64,000 bases of DNA from Chitinophagaceae bacterium LGM1 (GCA_018604165.1 CP075895.1:1-64000), one strand, 5' to 3'; numbered from the stretch's first letter, positions 15,039 to 23,828 are shown. Notes: generated by a model not told the origin, from the sequence alone. Program-made: numbers and translations.

Positions 15039-15498
15039 GTAGTTGTAAGAACTTTGCTGTTTGAAAATGCGCCCTATAAAATAGTTTGATTGAGCCTTGC
15101 TGTTCAGGATGTTCCGCAGGGCATCCTGAACTAAGAATGATACGCCGTTCTCTGAACGGTATTCATCGCTATCTCAGCTACATGACAAGCTGTTCAAGAT
15201 GCCTGCGGAACAGCATACGGTATTGCTATTCATGGCTAAAGCCACATAAAAAAGCGTAATAACCCTACACTAAAGCATAGGGTTATGATATTGATTAACC
15301 TTAGCCTTCAGGCTAAGGATTGACAGATAATATTGTACAGGCTTTAGCCATAACAAATTTCTATCCTTCGTCTCCAATGAGGACGCTATAGCAAAGCGAT
15401 TGCACCGCTACACAAAGCCGTGGTAAATCCTTTAATCCTGTATAATCCCGGTTCAATTATTTATTGTATTTTTGCAGTAATAAAAAACCTAAAATACC
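15039..15498. repeat. Gene-free interval with a cluster of nested hairpins
   Basis: Perfect or near-perfect hairpins lie at 15102-15131 (10-bp arms), about 15140-15163, 15189-15214, 15259-15286 (9-bp arms) and 15299-15318 (8-bp arms, TTCA loop). The last two are enclosed by a 12-bp inverted repeat, 15232-15243 with 15340-15351. The whole resembles a REP/MITE-like element. No coding frame is supported. Confidence 0.75.
15467..15474 (+). promoter_or_regulatory. TAnnTTTG -7 box for the 15499 gene
   Basis: TATTTTTG lies 24 bases before the ATG. No clear -33 box is present. Confidence 0.4.
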
Positions 15499-16077
15499 AT
15501 GAACCTGAAACAACACCGGTTTGTAACCGAGTACCTGAAATGGGGCGATGCCGCACTGGCTTATAAAAACGCCTACAACACCCATAGCGATAATTACAGA
15601 GCTATAGAAAGTGCCGCCAACCGCCTGCTCAACCATCCGGAAATTGCAACCGCGCTACAAGAAACTGAGGCACGCCTGCGCAGCGAGGCCGAGCAGGAAG
15701 TAAAGCAACGCATCACTGCAGAATTGCTGAGCATACAGCGCAAGCGCGAGATACTGGCGCGTATAGCCGAGGGTAATATCTATATAGAGCAACAGTTCAA
15801 GGGTAAGGATTGCAAAACCTGCACACAGATGGTAAAACCCTCTATCAACCAAATGCTGAAAGCCATAGACCTTGATAGCCGCCTGGCGGGAGACTACCCC
15901 ACACCCAAACAAATGACAGTGGTGCACACCGTACAGCCATCTGCCAACAAACCCGAAAAGCAGGAAGTGGAAGTAAGTACATCGGGCAATGTTACCAATA
16001 AACACATCAGCCATGCAGGTTTGCGTAAGTTACTATCCAAACACATGAGCCAGCAAAAGGAAATTTTACACGAATAA
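15499..16077 (+). CDS. Terminase small subunit-like protein, orphan
   Basis: A 192-residue protein whose first 60 residues match the phage terminase small subunit DNA-binding region (LKQHRFVTEYLKWGDAALAY, then NRLLNHPEIATAL). The middle is a charged coiled coil; a CKTC pair near residue 110 could bind metal. The C-terminus is a linker with a basic end. No other phage genes are nearby, so this is a prophage relic or a domesticated DNA-binding protein. It has its own -7 box and terminates before the carbamoyltransferase gene. Confidence 0.7.
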   Translation: MNLKQHRFVTEYLKWGDAALAYKNAYNTHSDNYRAIESAANRLLNHPEIATALQETEARLRSEAEQEVKQRITAELLSIQRKREILARIAEGNIYIEQQFKGKDCKTCTQMVKPSINQMLKAIDLDSRLAGDYPTPKQMTVVHTVQPSANKPEKQEVEVSTSGNVTNKHISHAGLRKLLSKHMSQQKEILHE

Positions 16078-16143
16078 TTGCAACAATTTGCAACAAATTC
16101 ATTCAGTTTTTGCCTTTTTACTTTTTACTTTTGAATTTCCAAA

Positions 16144-18000
16144 ATGAATATCCTCGGTATATCATGCTATTATCACGATGCCGCTGCTGCACTGGTGGTG
16201 GACGGGCATATAGTAGCAGCCGCACAGGAAGAAAGGTTTACCCGTATCAAACACGATGAGCGTTTTCCCGTTCATGCAGTACGCTACTGTCTGGATGAAG
16301 CCGGGCTTAGCATCAACGATATAGATTATGTAGCGTTTTACGATAAGCCCCTGCTGAAGTTTGAACGCTTGCTGGAAACATACTATGCTTTTTCGCCCAA
16401 AGGCTGGTTATCGTTTATGCGTGCCATGCCTGTATGGATAAAGGAAAAAGTATTCCTGAAAGATAATGTGCGCAAGGGATTGAAAGAAGCAGACGAAAAC
16501 TGTAATGGTAAACAAAAGTTGCTTTTCCCGGAGCATCATCTCAGCCATGCCGCCAGCGCATTTTATCCATCACCCTACAACGATGCTGCTATACTAACGA
16601 TAGACGGTGTGGGCGAATGGTGTACTACATCCATTAGTAAGGGCGAGGGCAATAGTATTACAGCGTTAAAAGAATTGCACTTTCCACATTCGGTAGGTTT
16701 GCTCTATTCGGCATTTACTTATTTCCTGGGTTTCAAAGTCAATTCAGGCGAATATAAATTGATGGGGCTTGCACCCTATGGCAATCCGCAGGATGCGCAA
16801 ACCCAACAGTTCAAGCAAACGATACTTGATAATATCTGCACGGTGTACGATGATGGCTCGCTGTTTCTGCACCAGCAATATTTTACTTACGCCACAGGGT
16901 TGCGTATGGTCAACGATGGCAAGTGGGAAAAACTATTTGGCTTTCCGCGTAAAAAGGAAGATGAACCGTTGCAGCAGCACCATTGCAATCTTGCACTCGC
17001 CATCCAACAAGTAACGGAAGACATCGTGTTAAAGCTGGCACGTACCGCTAAGCAACTCACCGGCAGCAACAACCTATGTATGGCAGGCGGTGTGGCGCTC
17101 AACTGTGTAGCCAACGGCAAGCTGCAAGAAGTTGGTATTTTCGACAATATATATATACAACCCGCAGCAGGCGATGCGGGTGGCGCAGTGGGTGCTGCTT
17201 TGGCTGCGTATCATATACAGCAAGAGCAGCCGCGCATACATACAGGTACAGATGCCATGCATGCTGCTTACCTCGGTATTGCTTACGAGGACAAAGACAT
17301 CATCAAAACCATCAATAAATACAAGGCAGAAGCTACACATATTGAAGACAGTAGCTTGCTGACAGATACTGTGGCAAAAGAAATAGCCGATGGCAAAGTA
17401 GTGGGATGGTTTCAGGGGCGTATGGAGTTTGGACCGCGCGCGTTGGGGCATCGCAGCATACTGGCAGACCCCCGCAACCCCGAGATGCAAAAGAAGCTGA
17501 ACATCAAGATAAAATTCCGCGAGGGCTTTCGCCCCTTTGCACCCCTTATGTTGCAGGAAGAAGCAGCGAGGCTGTTTGGTTTACAGCAACCATCGCCCTA
17601 CATGCTGTTTGTACACCCCATCAAAGAAGCCTACCGCAAACCACTACCAAGCAACTACCACACGCTATCGCTGATGGATAAACTCTATGTACAGCGCAGC
17701 GAATTGCCTGCCATCACGCATATAGATTTCAGCGCACGCATACAGACGGTGGCAGAAAAAGATAACCCGATGATGTATCAGCTACTACATGCATTCAAAA
17801 AACTGAGTGGGTATGGTGTGTTAATCAATACATCTTTCAACGTGCGTGGCGAACCCATTGTTTGCAACCCCAACGATGCCTATGCCTGCTTTATGGAAAC
17901 GGATATGGATGTGCTGGTAATGGGGAACTTTGTTTTTTATAAGAACCTGCAACCCGATAATGATGCAACAAAATGGAGAAGACAGTTTAAGGGAGATTAA
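16144..18000 (+). CDS. NodU/CmcH/TobZ-family carbamoyltransferase
   Basis: A 618-residue enzyme that uses carbamoyl phosphate and ATP, through a carbamoyl-adenylate, to O-carbamoylate a hydroxylated acceptor. The N-terminal Kae1-like domain (about 1-360) begins NILGISCYYHDAAAAL, with the metal-binding HHLSHAASAFY near 130 and a MAGGVALNCVANG block near 310. The C-terminal domain (about 410-600) has GWFQGRMEFGPRALGHRSIL and NTSFNVRGEPIV. The acceptor is unknown. It is followed by two small membrane protein genes, the same trio as sxtI-sxtK-sxtJ-type loci, so the acceptor may be a membrane or cell-envelope molecule. A CarB fragment gene follows, but it serves pyrimidine/arginine synthesis. Confidence 0.92.
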   Translation: MNILGISCYYHDAAAALVVDGHIVAAAQEERFTRIKHDERFPVHAVRYCLDEAGLSINDIDYVAFYDKPLLKFERLLETYYAFSPKGWLSFMRAMPVWIKEKVFLKDNVRKGLKEADENCNGKQKLLFPEHHLSHAASAFYPSPYNDAAILTIDGVGEWCTTSISKGEGNSITALKELHFPHSVGLLYSAFTYFLGFKVNSGEYKLMGLAPYGNPQDAQTQQFKQTILDNICTVYDDGSLFLHQQYFTYATGLRMVNDGKWEKLFGFPRKKEDEPLQQHHCNLALAIQQVTEDIVLKLARTAKQLTGSNNLCMAGGVALNCVANGKLQEVGIFDNIYIQPAAGDAGGAVGAALAAYHIQQEQPRIHTGTDAMHAAYLGIAYEDKDIIKTINKYKAEATHIEDSSLLTDTVAKEIADGKVVGWFQGRMEFGPRALGHRSILADPRNPEMQKKLNIKIKFREGFRPFAPLMLQEEAARLFGLQQPSPYMLFVHPIKEAYRKPLPSNYHTLSLMDKLYVQRSELPAITHIDFSARIQTVAEKDNPMMYQLLHAFKKLSGYGVLINTSFNVRGEPIVCNPNDAYACFMETDMDVLVMGNFVFYKNLQPDNDATKWRRQFKGD

Positions 18001-18011
18001 TACATAAACCC

Positions 18012-18019
18012 TATTTTTG
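18012..18019 (+). promoter_or_regulatory. TAnnTTTG box 6 bases before the 18026 start
   Basis: TATTTTTG ends 6 bases before the ATG, so transcription would begin at or near the start codon (leaderless). Confidence 0.4.
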
Positions 18020-18025
18020 AAACCT

Positions 18026-18172
18026 ATGGAATTTCTGAAAGACTTATGGATGTTTCTCAAAGAGCGTAAAAAGTGGTGGCTCACCCCCATCATCATCGCG
18101 CTGCTGCTGATAGCCATATTAATAATAGCTGCCAATACGGGTTTAGCACCATTTATATATACATTGTTTTAA
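18026..18172 (+). CDS. DUF5989-like small membrane protein (SxtK-like)
   Basis: A 48-residue protein starting at ATG 18026. It has a charged N-terminal helix (EFLKDLWMFLKERKKWW), one membrane helix (PIIIALLLIAILIIA) and the ending APFIYTLF. This is the DUF5989 pattern that almost always sits next to NodU-like carbamoyltransferases. Its stop (TAA at 18170-18172) overlaps the next ATG, so the two are translationally coupled. Its role is unknown; tethering the carbamoyltransferase to the inner membrane is a reasonable inference. Confidence 0.85.
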   Translation: MEFLKDLWMFLKERKKWWLTPIIIALLLIAILIIAANTGLAPFIYTLF

Positions 18173-18534
18173 TGAAAGAAGCGGTAAAAATAAAGGAGTC
18201 GTTACTTGCCATTGTATTGGTAGGGGTACTGCTTTATTTCATTTTCCGCCGCATAGAGGTATTGTATGTGGTGTTTGCCATTGGTATACTGGGGCTGGCA
18301 TCGGCAGGGTTCGCAGGCTTTGTGCACAAGTGGTTCGGCAAGCTGACGGGTATCATTGGGTATATCAACAATGCTATATTACTGAGTTTGATATATTGGG
18401 TAGTCCTTACACCCATTGCTTTTTTGATGCGCCTTTTCGGCAAAACGGGAGTGGTACTGAAACGCCCCGTTGGTAGCAATTTCATAAACAGGGGGCATCT
18501 TTTTACAAAAAACGACTTAAATAATCCCTGGTAG
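18172..18534 (+). CDS. SxtJ-family membrane protein
   Basis: A 120-residue inner-membrane protein with two pairs of hydrophobic helices (about 9-24, 26-44, 61-82 and a short one), reading LLAIVLVGVLLYFIF and VLYVVFAIGILGLASAG. It matches the SxtJ-family pattern (WFGKLTGIIGYINNAILLSLIYW). I start it at ATG 18172, which overlaps the upstream stop. It is third in the carbamoyltransferase cassette. The molecular role is unknown. Confidence 0.8.
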   Translation: MKEAVKIKESLLAIVLVGVLLYFIFRRIEVLYVVFAIGILGLASAGFAGFVHKWFGKLTGIIGYINNAILLSLIYWVVLTPIAFLMRLFGKTGVVLKRPVGSNFINRGHLFTKNDLNNPW

Positions 18535-18537
18535 CAT

Positions 18538-18545
18538 TAACTTTG
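18538..18545 (+). promoter_or_regulatory. TAnnTTTG box 6 bases before the carB-C start
   Basis: TAACTTTG ends 6 bases before ATG 18552, implying a leaderless or nearly leaderless transcript. Confidence 0.45.
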
Positions 18546-18551
18546 CAGCTC

Positions 18552-19745
18552 ATGAGTTCTTCTATCGTTTTCAACGAATCAATCCCCGGAGAAAGGAAAA
18601 AAGTAATCGTATTGGGGTCTGGCCCGAACCGCATCGGGCAAGGTATTGAGTTTGACTATTGCTGCACGCACGGGCTGATAGCCGTAAAGGAAAGTGGCTA
18701 CGAGGCTATTATGGTCAACTGCAACCCCGAAACCGTTTCTACCGACTTTGATATTGCTGATAAATTATACTTCGAACCCGTTTACTGGGAGCATCTGTGG
18801 GAAATCATAGAGCATGAGCAGCCGTACGGTGTTATCGTGCAGCTTGGCGGGCAAACAGCCCTGAAGCTGGCAAAACGTCTGCACGAAAAAGGCATCCGCA
18901 TCATCGGTACGTCTTTCGACAATATGGATATTGCCGAAGACCGTGGCCGCTTCAGCGATATGCTGAAAGAACTGAACATCCCTTACCCGCGCTATGGTAC
19001 GGCTTATACTACCGACGAGGCTATTGAAGTAGCCAATCAAGTAGGTTATCCCGTGTTGGTACGCCCATCTTATGTATTGGGTGGCCAGCGTATGCGTATC
19101 GTTATCAACGACGATGAACTCGAGAAAAGTGTACTCAGCCTGCTAAAACATCTGCCAGGTAATAAGATATTGATAGACCATTTCCTCGACCGTTGTCAGG
19201 AAGCGGAAGTAGATGCTATATGCGATGGCGAAGAAGTACACATAATGGGCATTATGGAGCATATAGAGCCTGCAGGCATACATAGCGGCGATAGCCACGC
19301 CTTGCTGCCCTGCTTCAACCTAGGCCCCATGATAGTGGATGAGATGGCAGATATAGCCAAAAAAATAGCCTTGAAGCTGAATGTAAAAGGCCTTATCAAC
19401 ATACAATTTGCAATAAAGGACGGCAAGGTATATGTTATAGAAGCCAACCCGCGTGCCAGCCGCACTACGCCGTTTATTGCTAAAGCTTATGGTATTCCGT
19501 ATCTGAACATTGCTACCAAAGTAATGCTGGGCGAGAAGAAGCTGAAAGACTTTAAGATGGAGAAAAAGCTGGATGGCTTCGCGGTGAAAGAACCTGTATT
19601 CAGCTTCAACAAATTCCCGAATGTAAATAAAGAACTGGGGCCAGAGATGAAGAGTACTGGTGAGGCTATCCGCTTCATCAAAGACCTGCGCGACCCTTGG
19701 TTCCGCCAGTTGTACAAAGAAAGGAGTATGCACCTCAGCAAGTAG
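18552..19745 (+). CDS. carB: C-terminal half of carbamoyl phosphate synthase large subunit (split CarB)
   Basis: A 397-residue protein equal to the second synthetase half of CarB (roughly residues 550-940 of the usual protein). This half phosphorylates carbamate to carbamoyl phosphate. It starts exactly at the half junction (KKVIVLGSGPNRIGQGIEFDY), has the ATP-grasp domain (YPVLVRPSYVLGGQRM; FAIKDGKVYVIEANPRASRT) and ends at DLRDPWFRQLYKERSMHLSK. There is no N-terminal carboxyphosphate half and no MGS-like allosteric domain; many Bacteroidota CarB also lack the latter. The N-terminal half must be elsewhere. I prefer ATG 18552 to TTG 18543 because the promoter box overlaps the latter. No frameshift remnant is visible upstream. 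Confidence 0.88.
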   Translation: MSSSIVFNESIPGERKKVIVLGSGPNRIGQGIEFDYCCTHGLIAVKESGYEAIMVNCNPETVSTDFDIADKLYFEPVYWEHLWEIIEHEQPYGVIVQLGGQTALKLAKRLHEKGIRIIGTSFDNMDIAEDRGRFSDMLKELNIPYPRYGTAYTTDEAIEVANQVGYPVLVRPSYVLGGQRMRIVINDDELEKSVLSLLKHLPGNKILIDHFLDRCQEAEVDAICDGEEVHIMGIMEHIEPAGIHSGDSHALLPCFNLGPMIVDEMADIAKKIALKLNVKGLINIQFAIKDGKVYVIEANPRASRTTPFIAKAYGIPYLNIATKVMLGEKKLKDFKMEKKLDGFAVKEPVFSFNKFPNVNKELGPEMKSTGEAIRFIKDLRDPWFRQLYKERSMHLSK

Positions 19746-19778
19746 TGCATCTGCACACATAAAACCCTATCTTTCCGT

Positions 19779-21197
19779 ATGCAGGAAAATAAGACCACCC
19801 GTATAGCTGCATATATATCCCTCTCGGGATTGTTGGTATTATGCATAGCAGCCCTTTGGTATTACAAAGAGCGGATGCTGTTTACAGATGCTGCATACAT
19901 TGTATTCAATATCATTACAGAGGGTACGCTACGAATACAGGAAAACAGGTTTGGCGCGTTCATCACACAAATGGTGCCACTCATAGGCAGCAAACTACAC
20001 CTGCCGCTGAAAACCATCTTACTATCTTATTCACTTTCTTTCAACCTGTTTTACCTGCTTGTTGGTGTTATACTGGTGTTTATTCTTAAACAATACCGCA
20101 TAGCAGTACTACTTGGTTTTTACTATCTGCTGTTTGTATCACAATCATATTTCTGGACAAACAACGAAATATATCAGGCAACTGCATGGATGATGCTGGC
20201 ATTTGGTGTATTAGAGTGGAGAGACAGTAATAAGCTGCGCCCCTTACGTTGGGTATTGTTTATTGTGCTTATCGTTACAGCAGTATTTACACATACAGGT
20301 GTAACAATGGTGATGTGTTTTCTGGGAGTTTACTATCTGCTTATTCAGAAGCAACATCTTAATTTTTCTTCGAGGATAGCAGCTGGTGGTGTAATCGCTT
20401 TTGCTGTTATAGTAAAACTGATAATGAGCAGCAGGCAGTCTTACGATGGGTTTAAAATGCAAAACGTACTGAAAAGCAATATTTATGATGTAAAAGAAAC
20501 CCTGTTCAGCAATTTTACTATTTCATTTCTGCAACGATGTATTAATAATTACTGGGCAGTAACACTGTTATTTGTATGTGGTATCGTTTATTTGCTATGG
20601 CATAAAAAATACAAATTGGTTGTATTATGTGGCGGAGCAACTGCTGTTTACTATTCTTTGATATGTTTAGTGTTTTCTGAAATCCATAACATCAAGCTGT
20701 TCTATTTAGAAAGCGAGATTATGGGCATGGCAATCATCATGTCGCTGCCGTTTGTGTACTACATCTTACCCAATATAAAACCCGCATACGGAATAGCACT
20801 GTTATCAATAATAATTAGTAGCCGGTTGATGTACATCTACCAGTCAGCCGATAGATACACGAAACGCATTGAGCTGACAGCACATATTCTGCAATGGATG
20901 GATAAAGAAAAGATAAGTAAGCTGGGTATTATGGAAACAGCAACTGCAAAGGAAACCATGATAGAAATATGGGCGGCACCTACAGAAAGCATCATATTAT
21001 CTGCTATCAATGGCAAGCCCTATGCTTCGTTTTATTTTGTGAAAGACAGTGCGGCTATCGCCAACTTGCCAAGAACTAAAGATGTATTTGCAGATGTGTT
21101 TTACCCTTACAAGCCTGAAGACATGAATACTCGCTACTTCACAATTGATACCACATCCTATTACACTATCAGGCATTTTAACGAAATTGTACCATAG
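19779..21197 (+). CDS. Polytopic membrane protein, unknown function
   Basis: A 472-residue inner-membrane protein with about ten hydrophobic helices in the first 370 residues (for example AYISLSGLLVLCIAALWYY and LFYLLVGVILVFILKQY). A soluble C-terminal segment of about 100 residues follows, probably outside the membrane. An acidic pair in the first loop (FTDAAY, about 35) recalls GT-C glycosyltransferases, but the typical DxD/DE motif is not convincing. A TATCTTTC box ends 3 bases before the ATG. Confidence 0.6.
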   Translation: MQENKTTRIAAYISLSGLLVLCIAALWYYKERMLFTDAAYIVFNIITEGTLRIQENRFGAFITQMVPLIGSKLHLPLKTILLSYSLSFNLFYLLVGVILVFILKQYRIAVLLGFYYLLFVSQSYFWTNNEIYQATAWMMLAFGVLEWRDSNKLRPLRWVLFIVLIVTAVFTHTGVTMVMCFLGVYYLLIQKQHLNFSSRIAAGGVIAFAVIVKLIMSSRQSYDGFKMQNVLKSNIYDVKETLFSNFTISFLQRCINNYWAVTLLFVCGIVYLLWHKKYKLVVLCGGATAVYYSLICLVFSEIHNIKLFYLESEIMGMAIIMSLPFVYYILPNIKPAYGIALLSIIISSRLMYIYQSADRYTKRIELTAHILQWMDKEKISKLGIMETATAKETMIEIWAAPTESIILSAINGKPYASFYFVKDSAAIANLPRTKDVFADVFYPYKPEDMNTRYFTIDTTSYYTIRHFNEIVP

Positions 21198-21200
21198 GCT

Positions 21201-21650
21201 ATGCAACTCAACTGGCGGCTGAAAGCATTTAACGAACTAAGCAATTACGAGCTGTATGAAATACTGAAGCTGCGTAGCAAAGTGTTTGTGGTGGAGCAGA
21301 ACTGCGTCTTTCAGGATATGGACGATAAAGACACCAAGTGCCTGCACCTGATGGGCTTTACAGATAATGTATTAGTAGCCTATAGCCGTATAGTACCTGC
21401 AGGGGTGTCTTATGCAGAGGCTTCTATAGGCAGGGTGGTAACAGACCCCGATTATCGGAGCAAAGGATTGGGCAAGGAACTGATGCGCCTGTCTGTTGAA
21501 AAAACTATTGAGGCTTACGGCAACCTGCCCATACGCATAGGCGCACAACTATACCTGAAAGCTTTTTATGAAAGCATGGGCTTTGCACAAGTGAGCGATA
21601 CCTATATGGAAGACGGCATACCGCATATCGAAATGGTTAAAAACAATTAA
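21201..21650 (+). CDS. elaA: ElaA-family GNAT acetyltransferase
   Basis: A 149-residue GNAT-fold N-acetyltransferase that would use acetyl-CoA; the natural acceptor of ElaA is not established. It shows the ElaA signature ELYEILKLRSKVFVVEQNC near the N-terminus, IGRVVTDPDYRSKGLGKELM (motif A, CoA-pyrophosphate loop; about 75-94) and FYESMGFAQVSDTYMEDGIP near the end. It starts 3 bases after the membrane protein gene, so it is probably co-transcribed. Confidence 0.88.
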   Translation: MQLNWRLKAFNELSNYELYEILKLRSKVFVVEQNCVFQDMDDKDTKCLHLMGFTDNVLVAYSRIVPAGVSYAEASIGRVVTDPDYRSKGLGKELMRLSVEKTIEAYGNLPIRIGAQLYLKAFYESMGFAQVSDTYMEDGIPHIEMVKNN

Positions 21651-21705
21651 CGGGTGCTTGCTTTTTGCTATAGTTCCCTGTCTTAGTAGTAACAAACAAT
21701 CTGTT

Positions 21706-22911
21706 ATGCCATATAAAACATTACCCGCCATACTGTTGTGTTTAGTTGCTGCAATAACTGTAACAGCACAAAACCTGAAATGGAACAACTCATGCGCACC
21801 ATTCAAAAAAGAAACCTATGCCGTTTCGTTTTCTGCAGATGGTAACAAGGTGTTCAGCGGCTCGGAGTGTACACCCTCTTGGTTGCGGATATTTGATACC
21901 CACAGCGGTAATATGTTGTGGGACTATCAGGTAGATAGCAGTATGCTGTGCATACAGGGTGTGAAGCTAAGCAGCAACGGCACAAAAGCAGCAGCAATAG
22001 AAGAGATGGGCAACCTCTTGATTTTTGACTATACCACCACGCCACCAACGCTCATCAATAATTTAGACCTTAACGTAAATTTTTCATTCTCTGTCAACTT
22101 TTCGCCCGATGGCAATAAACTGGCAGTGGGCAGTTCGGCGAAAAAACTGTTTATATACAATGCCATCAACGGTGCACAACTGTATAGTATTGACGCGCAT
22201 AATAACTGGGTGATGTGCAGCGACTGGACACCACAGGAAAAAATAGTAACAGGTGGCGACGATAACATGATAAAACTATGGGACACATCTGGCGCGTTGA
22301 TACGAAGTTTTACAGGGCACAGCAATTGGGTATATGGTGTCAAGATGTCACCCGATGGCAATTACATTGTATCGTGCAGCAAAGACAAGAGCATCAAAAT
22401 ATGGAATGCCGCAACAGGCTCGTTGGTACGCACACTGAACGGACATACAGACGAGGTAAGGTTTATTGACGTGTGGGACGATGGCAGCAAAATAGTATCG
22501 GGCAGTAAAGACGGCACCGTCAGGATATGGGATTTTAATACGGGCAACCAGCTAAAGAGTTTCAGCAAAGCTGGCAGCGGCACCGTATTTTCGGTTGATG
22601 TATCGCCCAATGGCAGATACATAGCTGCAGGCACAGCCAATGGCGATGTACAGTTATGGGATTTGCTCTTTAATACCAGTGTAAGCAGTATTGAAGATGA
22701 AGACGTAAACATATATCCCAACCCATGTACGCACAGCTTGCACATTGGCATACCTGTAAAAGATGCACGTGTATATGATATGACAGGCAAAGTGTATGAA
22801 CTGCCTTTTGATGAAACTACCATACATACAGCATCGCTACCTGCCGGAACATACCTGCTGAAAATGCAAACTGCCAACGGCGAAACAAATACTACCTTTG
22901 TAAAAAATTAA
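21706..22911 (+). CDS. Secreted WD40-repeat protein with T9SS type A signal
   Basis: A 401-residue exported protein. I start it at ATG 21706, which gives a clean signal peptide (YKTLPAILLCLVAAITVTAQ); the upstream ATG at 21658 does not. Residues about 25-320 form a beta-propeller of WD40 repeats, for example SPDGNYIVSCSKDKSIKIW and DGSKIVSGSKDGTVRIWD. The last 70 residues are a T9SS sorting domain (VNIYPNPCTHSLHI, then ARVYDMTGKVYEL and AGTYLLKM). It is likely a surface-exposed scaffold or binding protein, with ligand unknown. Confidence 0.88.
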   Translation: MPYKTLPAILLCLVAAITVTAQNLKWNNSCAPFKKETYAVSFSADGNKVFSGSECTPSWLRIFDTHSGNMLWDYQVDSSMLCIQGVKLSSNGTKAAAIEEMGNLLIFDYTTTPPTLINNLDLNVNFSFSVNFSPDGNKLAVGSSAKKLFIYNAINGAQLYSIDAHNNWVMCSDWTPQEKIVTGGDDNMIKLWDTSGALIRSFTGHSNWVYGVKMSPDGNYIVSCSKDKSIKIWNAATGSLVRTLNGHTDEVRFIDVWDDGSKIVSGSKDGTVRIWDFNTGNQLKSFSKAGSGTVFSVDVSPNGRYIAAGTANGDVQLWDLLFNTSVSSIEDEDVNIYPNPCTHSLHIGIPVKDARVYDMTGKVYELPFDETTIHTASLPAGTYLLKMQTANGETNTTFVKN

Positions 22912-22915
22912 AAGC

Positions 22916-23200
22916 ATGAAACGTTTTGCGTTGATACTCTTTGCGTCTGTTGCTATGGCAGCTTGCGGTAATGCACCCGAAAATAATGCTGCTACTGAAA
23001 CACCAGCAGCTACGGAACAAGTGATAAGCGAAGAAGCAAAGAAACTGGCAGGCCCGATAGACCCTGTGTGCGATATGGAGAAAGAAAGTACATGGACTGA
23101 ATACACGGTGCACAATAACGACACCGTATGGTTTTGCAGCGAAACCTGCAAGACGGCTTTCAACGGCAACCCCGATAAATACGCATCTAAACTGCATTGA
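22916..23200 (+). CDS. YHS-domain lipoprotein
   Basis: A 94-residue lipoprotein: the signal peptide MKRFALILFASVAMAACGN has its lipobox Cys at 17. An Ala/Thr-rich linker follows, then a YHS domain (about 48-92): DPVCDMEKE, then WFCSETCKTAFNGNPDKYA. YHS domains bind metal or occur in copper and heavy-metal handling proteins. It starts 4 bases after the WD40 gene and has its own terminator at 23207. Confidence 0.85.
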   Translation: MKRFALILFASVAMAACGNAPENNAATETPAATEQVISEEAKKLAGPIDPVCDMEKESTWTEYTVHNNDTVWFCSETCKTAFNGNPDKYASKLH

Positions 23201-23206
23201 TATGCT

Positions 23207-23235
23207 AAAGAGAGGTAATACCTCTCTTTTTTCTT
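23207..23235 (+). terminator. Terminator after the YHS gene
   Basis: A 9-bp stem (23207-23215 with 23221-23229) with a 5-base loop, followed by a T-rich run. Confidence 0.88.
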
Positions 23236-23301
23236 ATACATCCATAGGGTGTGCCTTGCAGCATTTACCCTAACTTTACCGCGTTTTAAAATATTGATGA
23301 G

Positions 23302-23820
23302 ATGACAAAAGAAAAGCATCCGCAAGACACCTACGTTGTCATGTCGGAACTGGTACTGCCGAACGATACGAACACACTGGGCAATCTGATGGGTGGTCGC
23401 CTTATGCACTGGATGGATATTGCCGCTGCCATAGCCGCGCAAAAACATTGCAACTGCCCGGTAGTAACTGCATCGGTTGACAATGTATCTTTCAATAACC
23501 CCATCAAACTGGGCAACCTGCTGACAATAGAAGCCAAGCTGACAAGAGCCTTCAACACATCTATGGAAGTGTACCTGAAAGTATGGGGCGAAGACCTGTC
23601 GGCACAATACAAATACCTGTCGAACGAGGCATATCTTACATTCGTAGCGTTAGACCCAAACGGCCGCCCGCGCAAAGTACAAGACATAATACCACAAACG
23701 GAAGAAGAACAAAAAATGTATGACGGTGCACTACGCCGCCGCCAGCTTCGCCTTGTATTGGGTGGCAGAATGAAAGCACAGGATGCGGACGAGTTGCGCG
23801 CTTTGTTTATAAAAGACTAA
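23302..23820 (+). CDS. Acyl-CoA thioesterase, hotdog fold (YciA/BACH-like)
   Basis: A 172-residue hotdog-fold enzyme that would hydrolyse acyl-CoA to free acid and CoA. The signature LPNDTNTLGNLMGGRLMHWMD (about 19-39) contains the catalytic Asn/Asp region of the YciA/cytosolic acyl-CoA thioesterase family, followed by VTASVDNVSFNNPIKLGNLL. The chain length preferred cannot be told from sequence. A TAACTTTA box lies at 23271-23278. The peptidase gene follows within 9 bases. Confidence 0.9.
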   Translation: MTKEKHPQDTYVVMSELVLPNDTNTLGNLMGGRLMHWMDIAAAIAAQKHCNCPVVTASVDNVSFNNPIKLGNLLTIEAKLTRAFNTSMEVYLKVWGEDLSAQYKYLSNEAYLTFVALDPNGRPRKVQDIIPQTEEEQKMYDGALRRRQLRLVLGGRMKAQDADELRALFIKD

Positions 23821-23828
23821 TATTGAAC

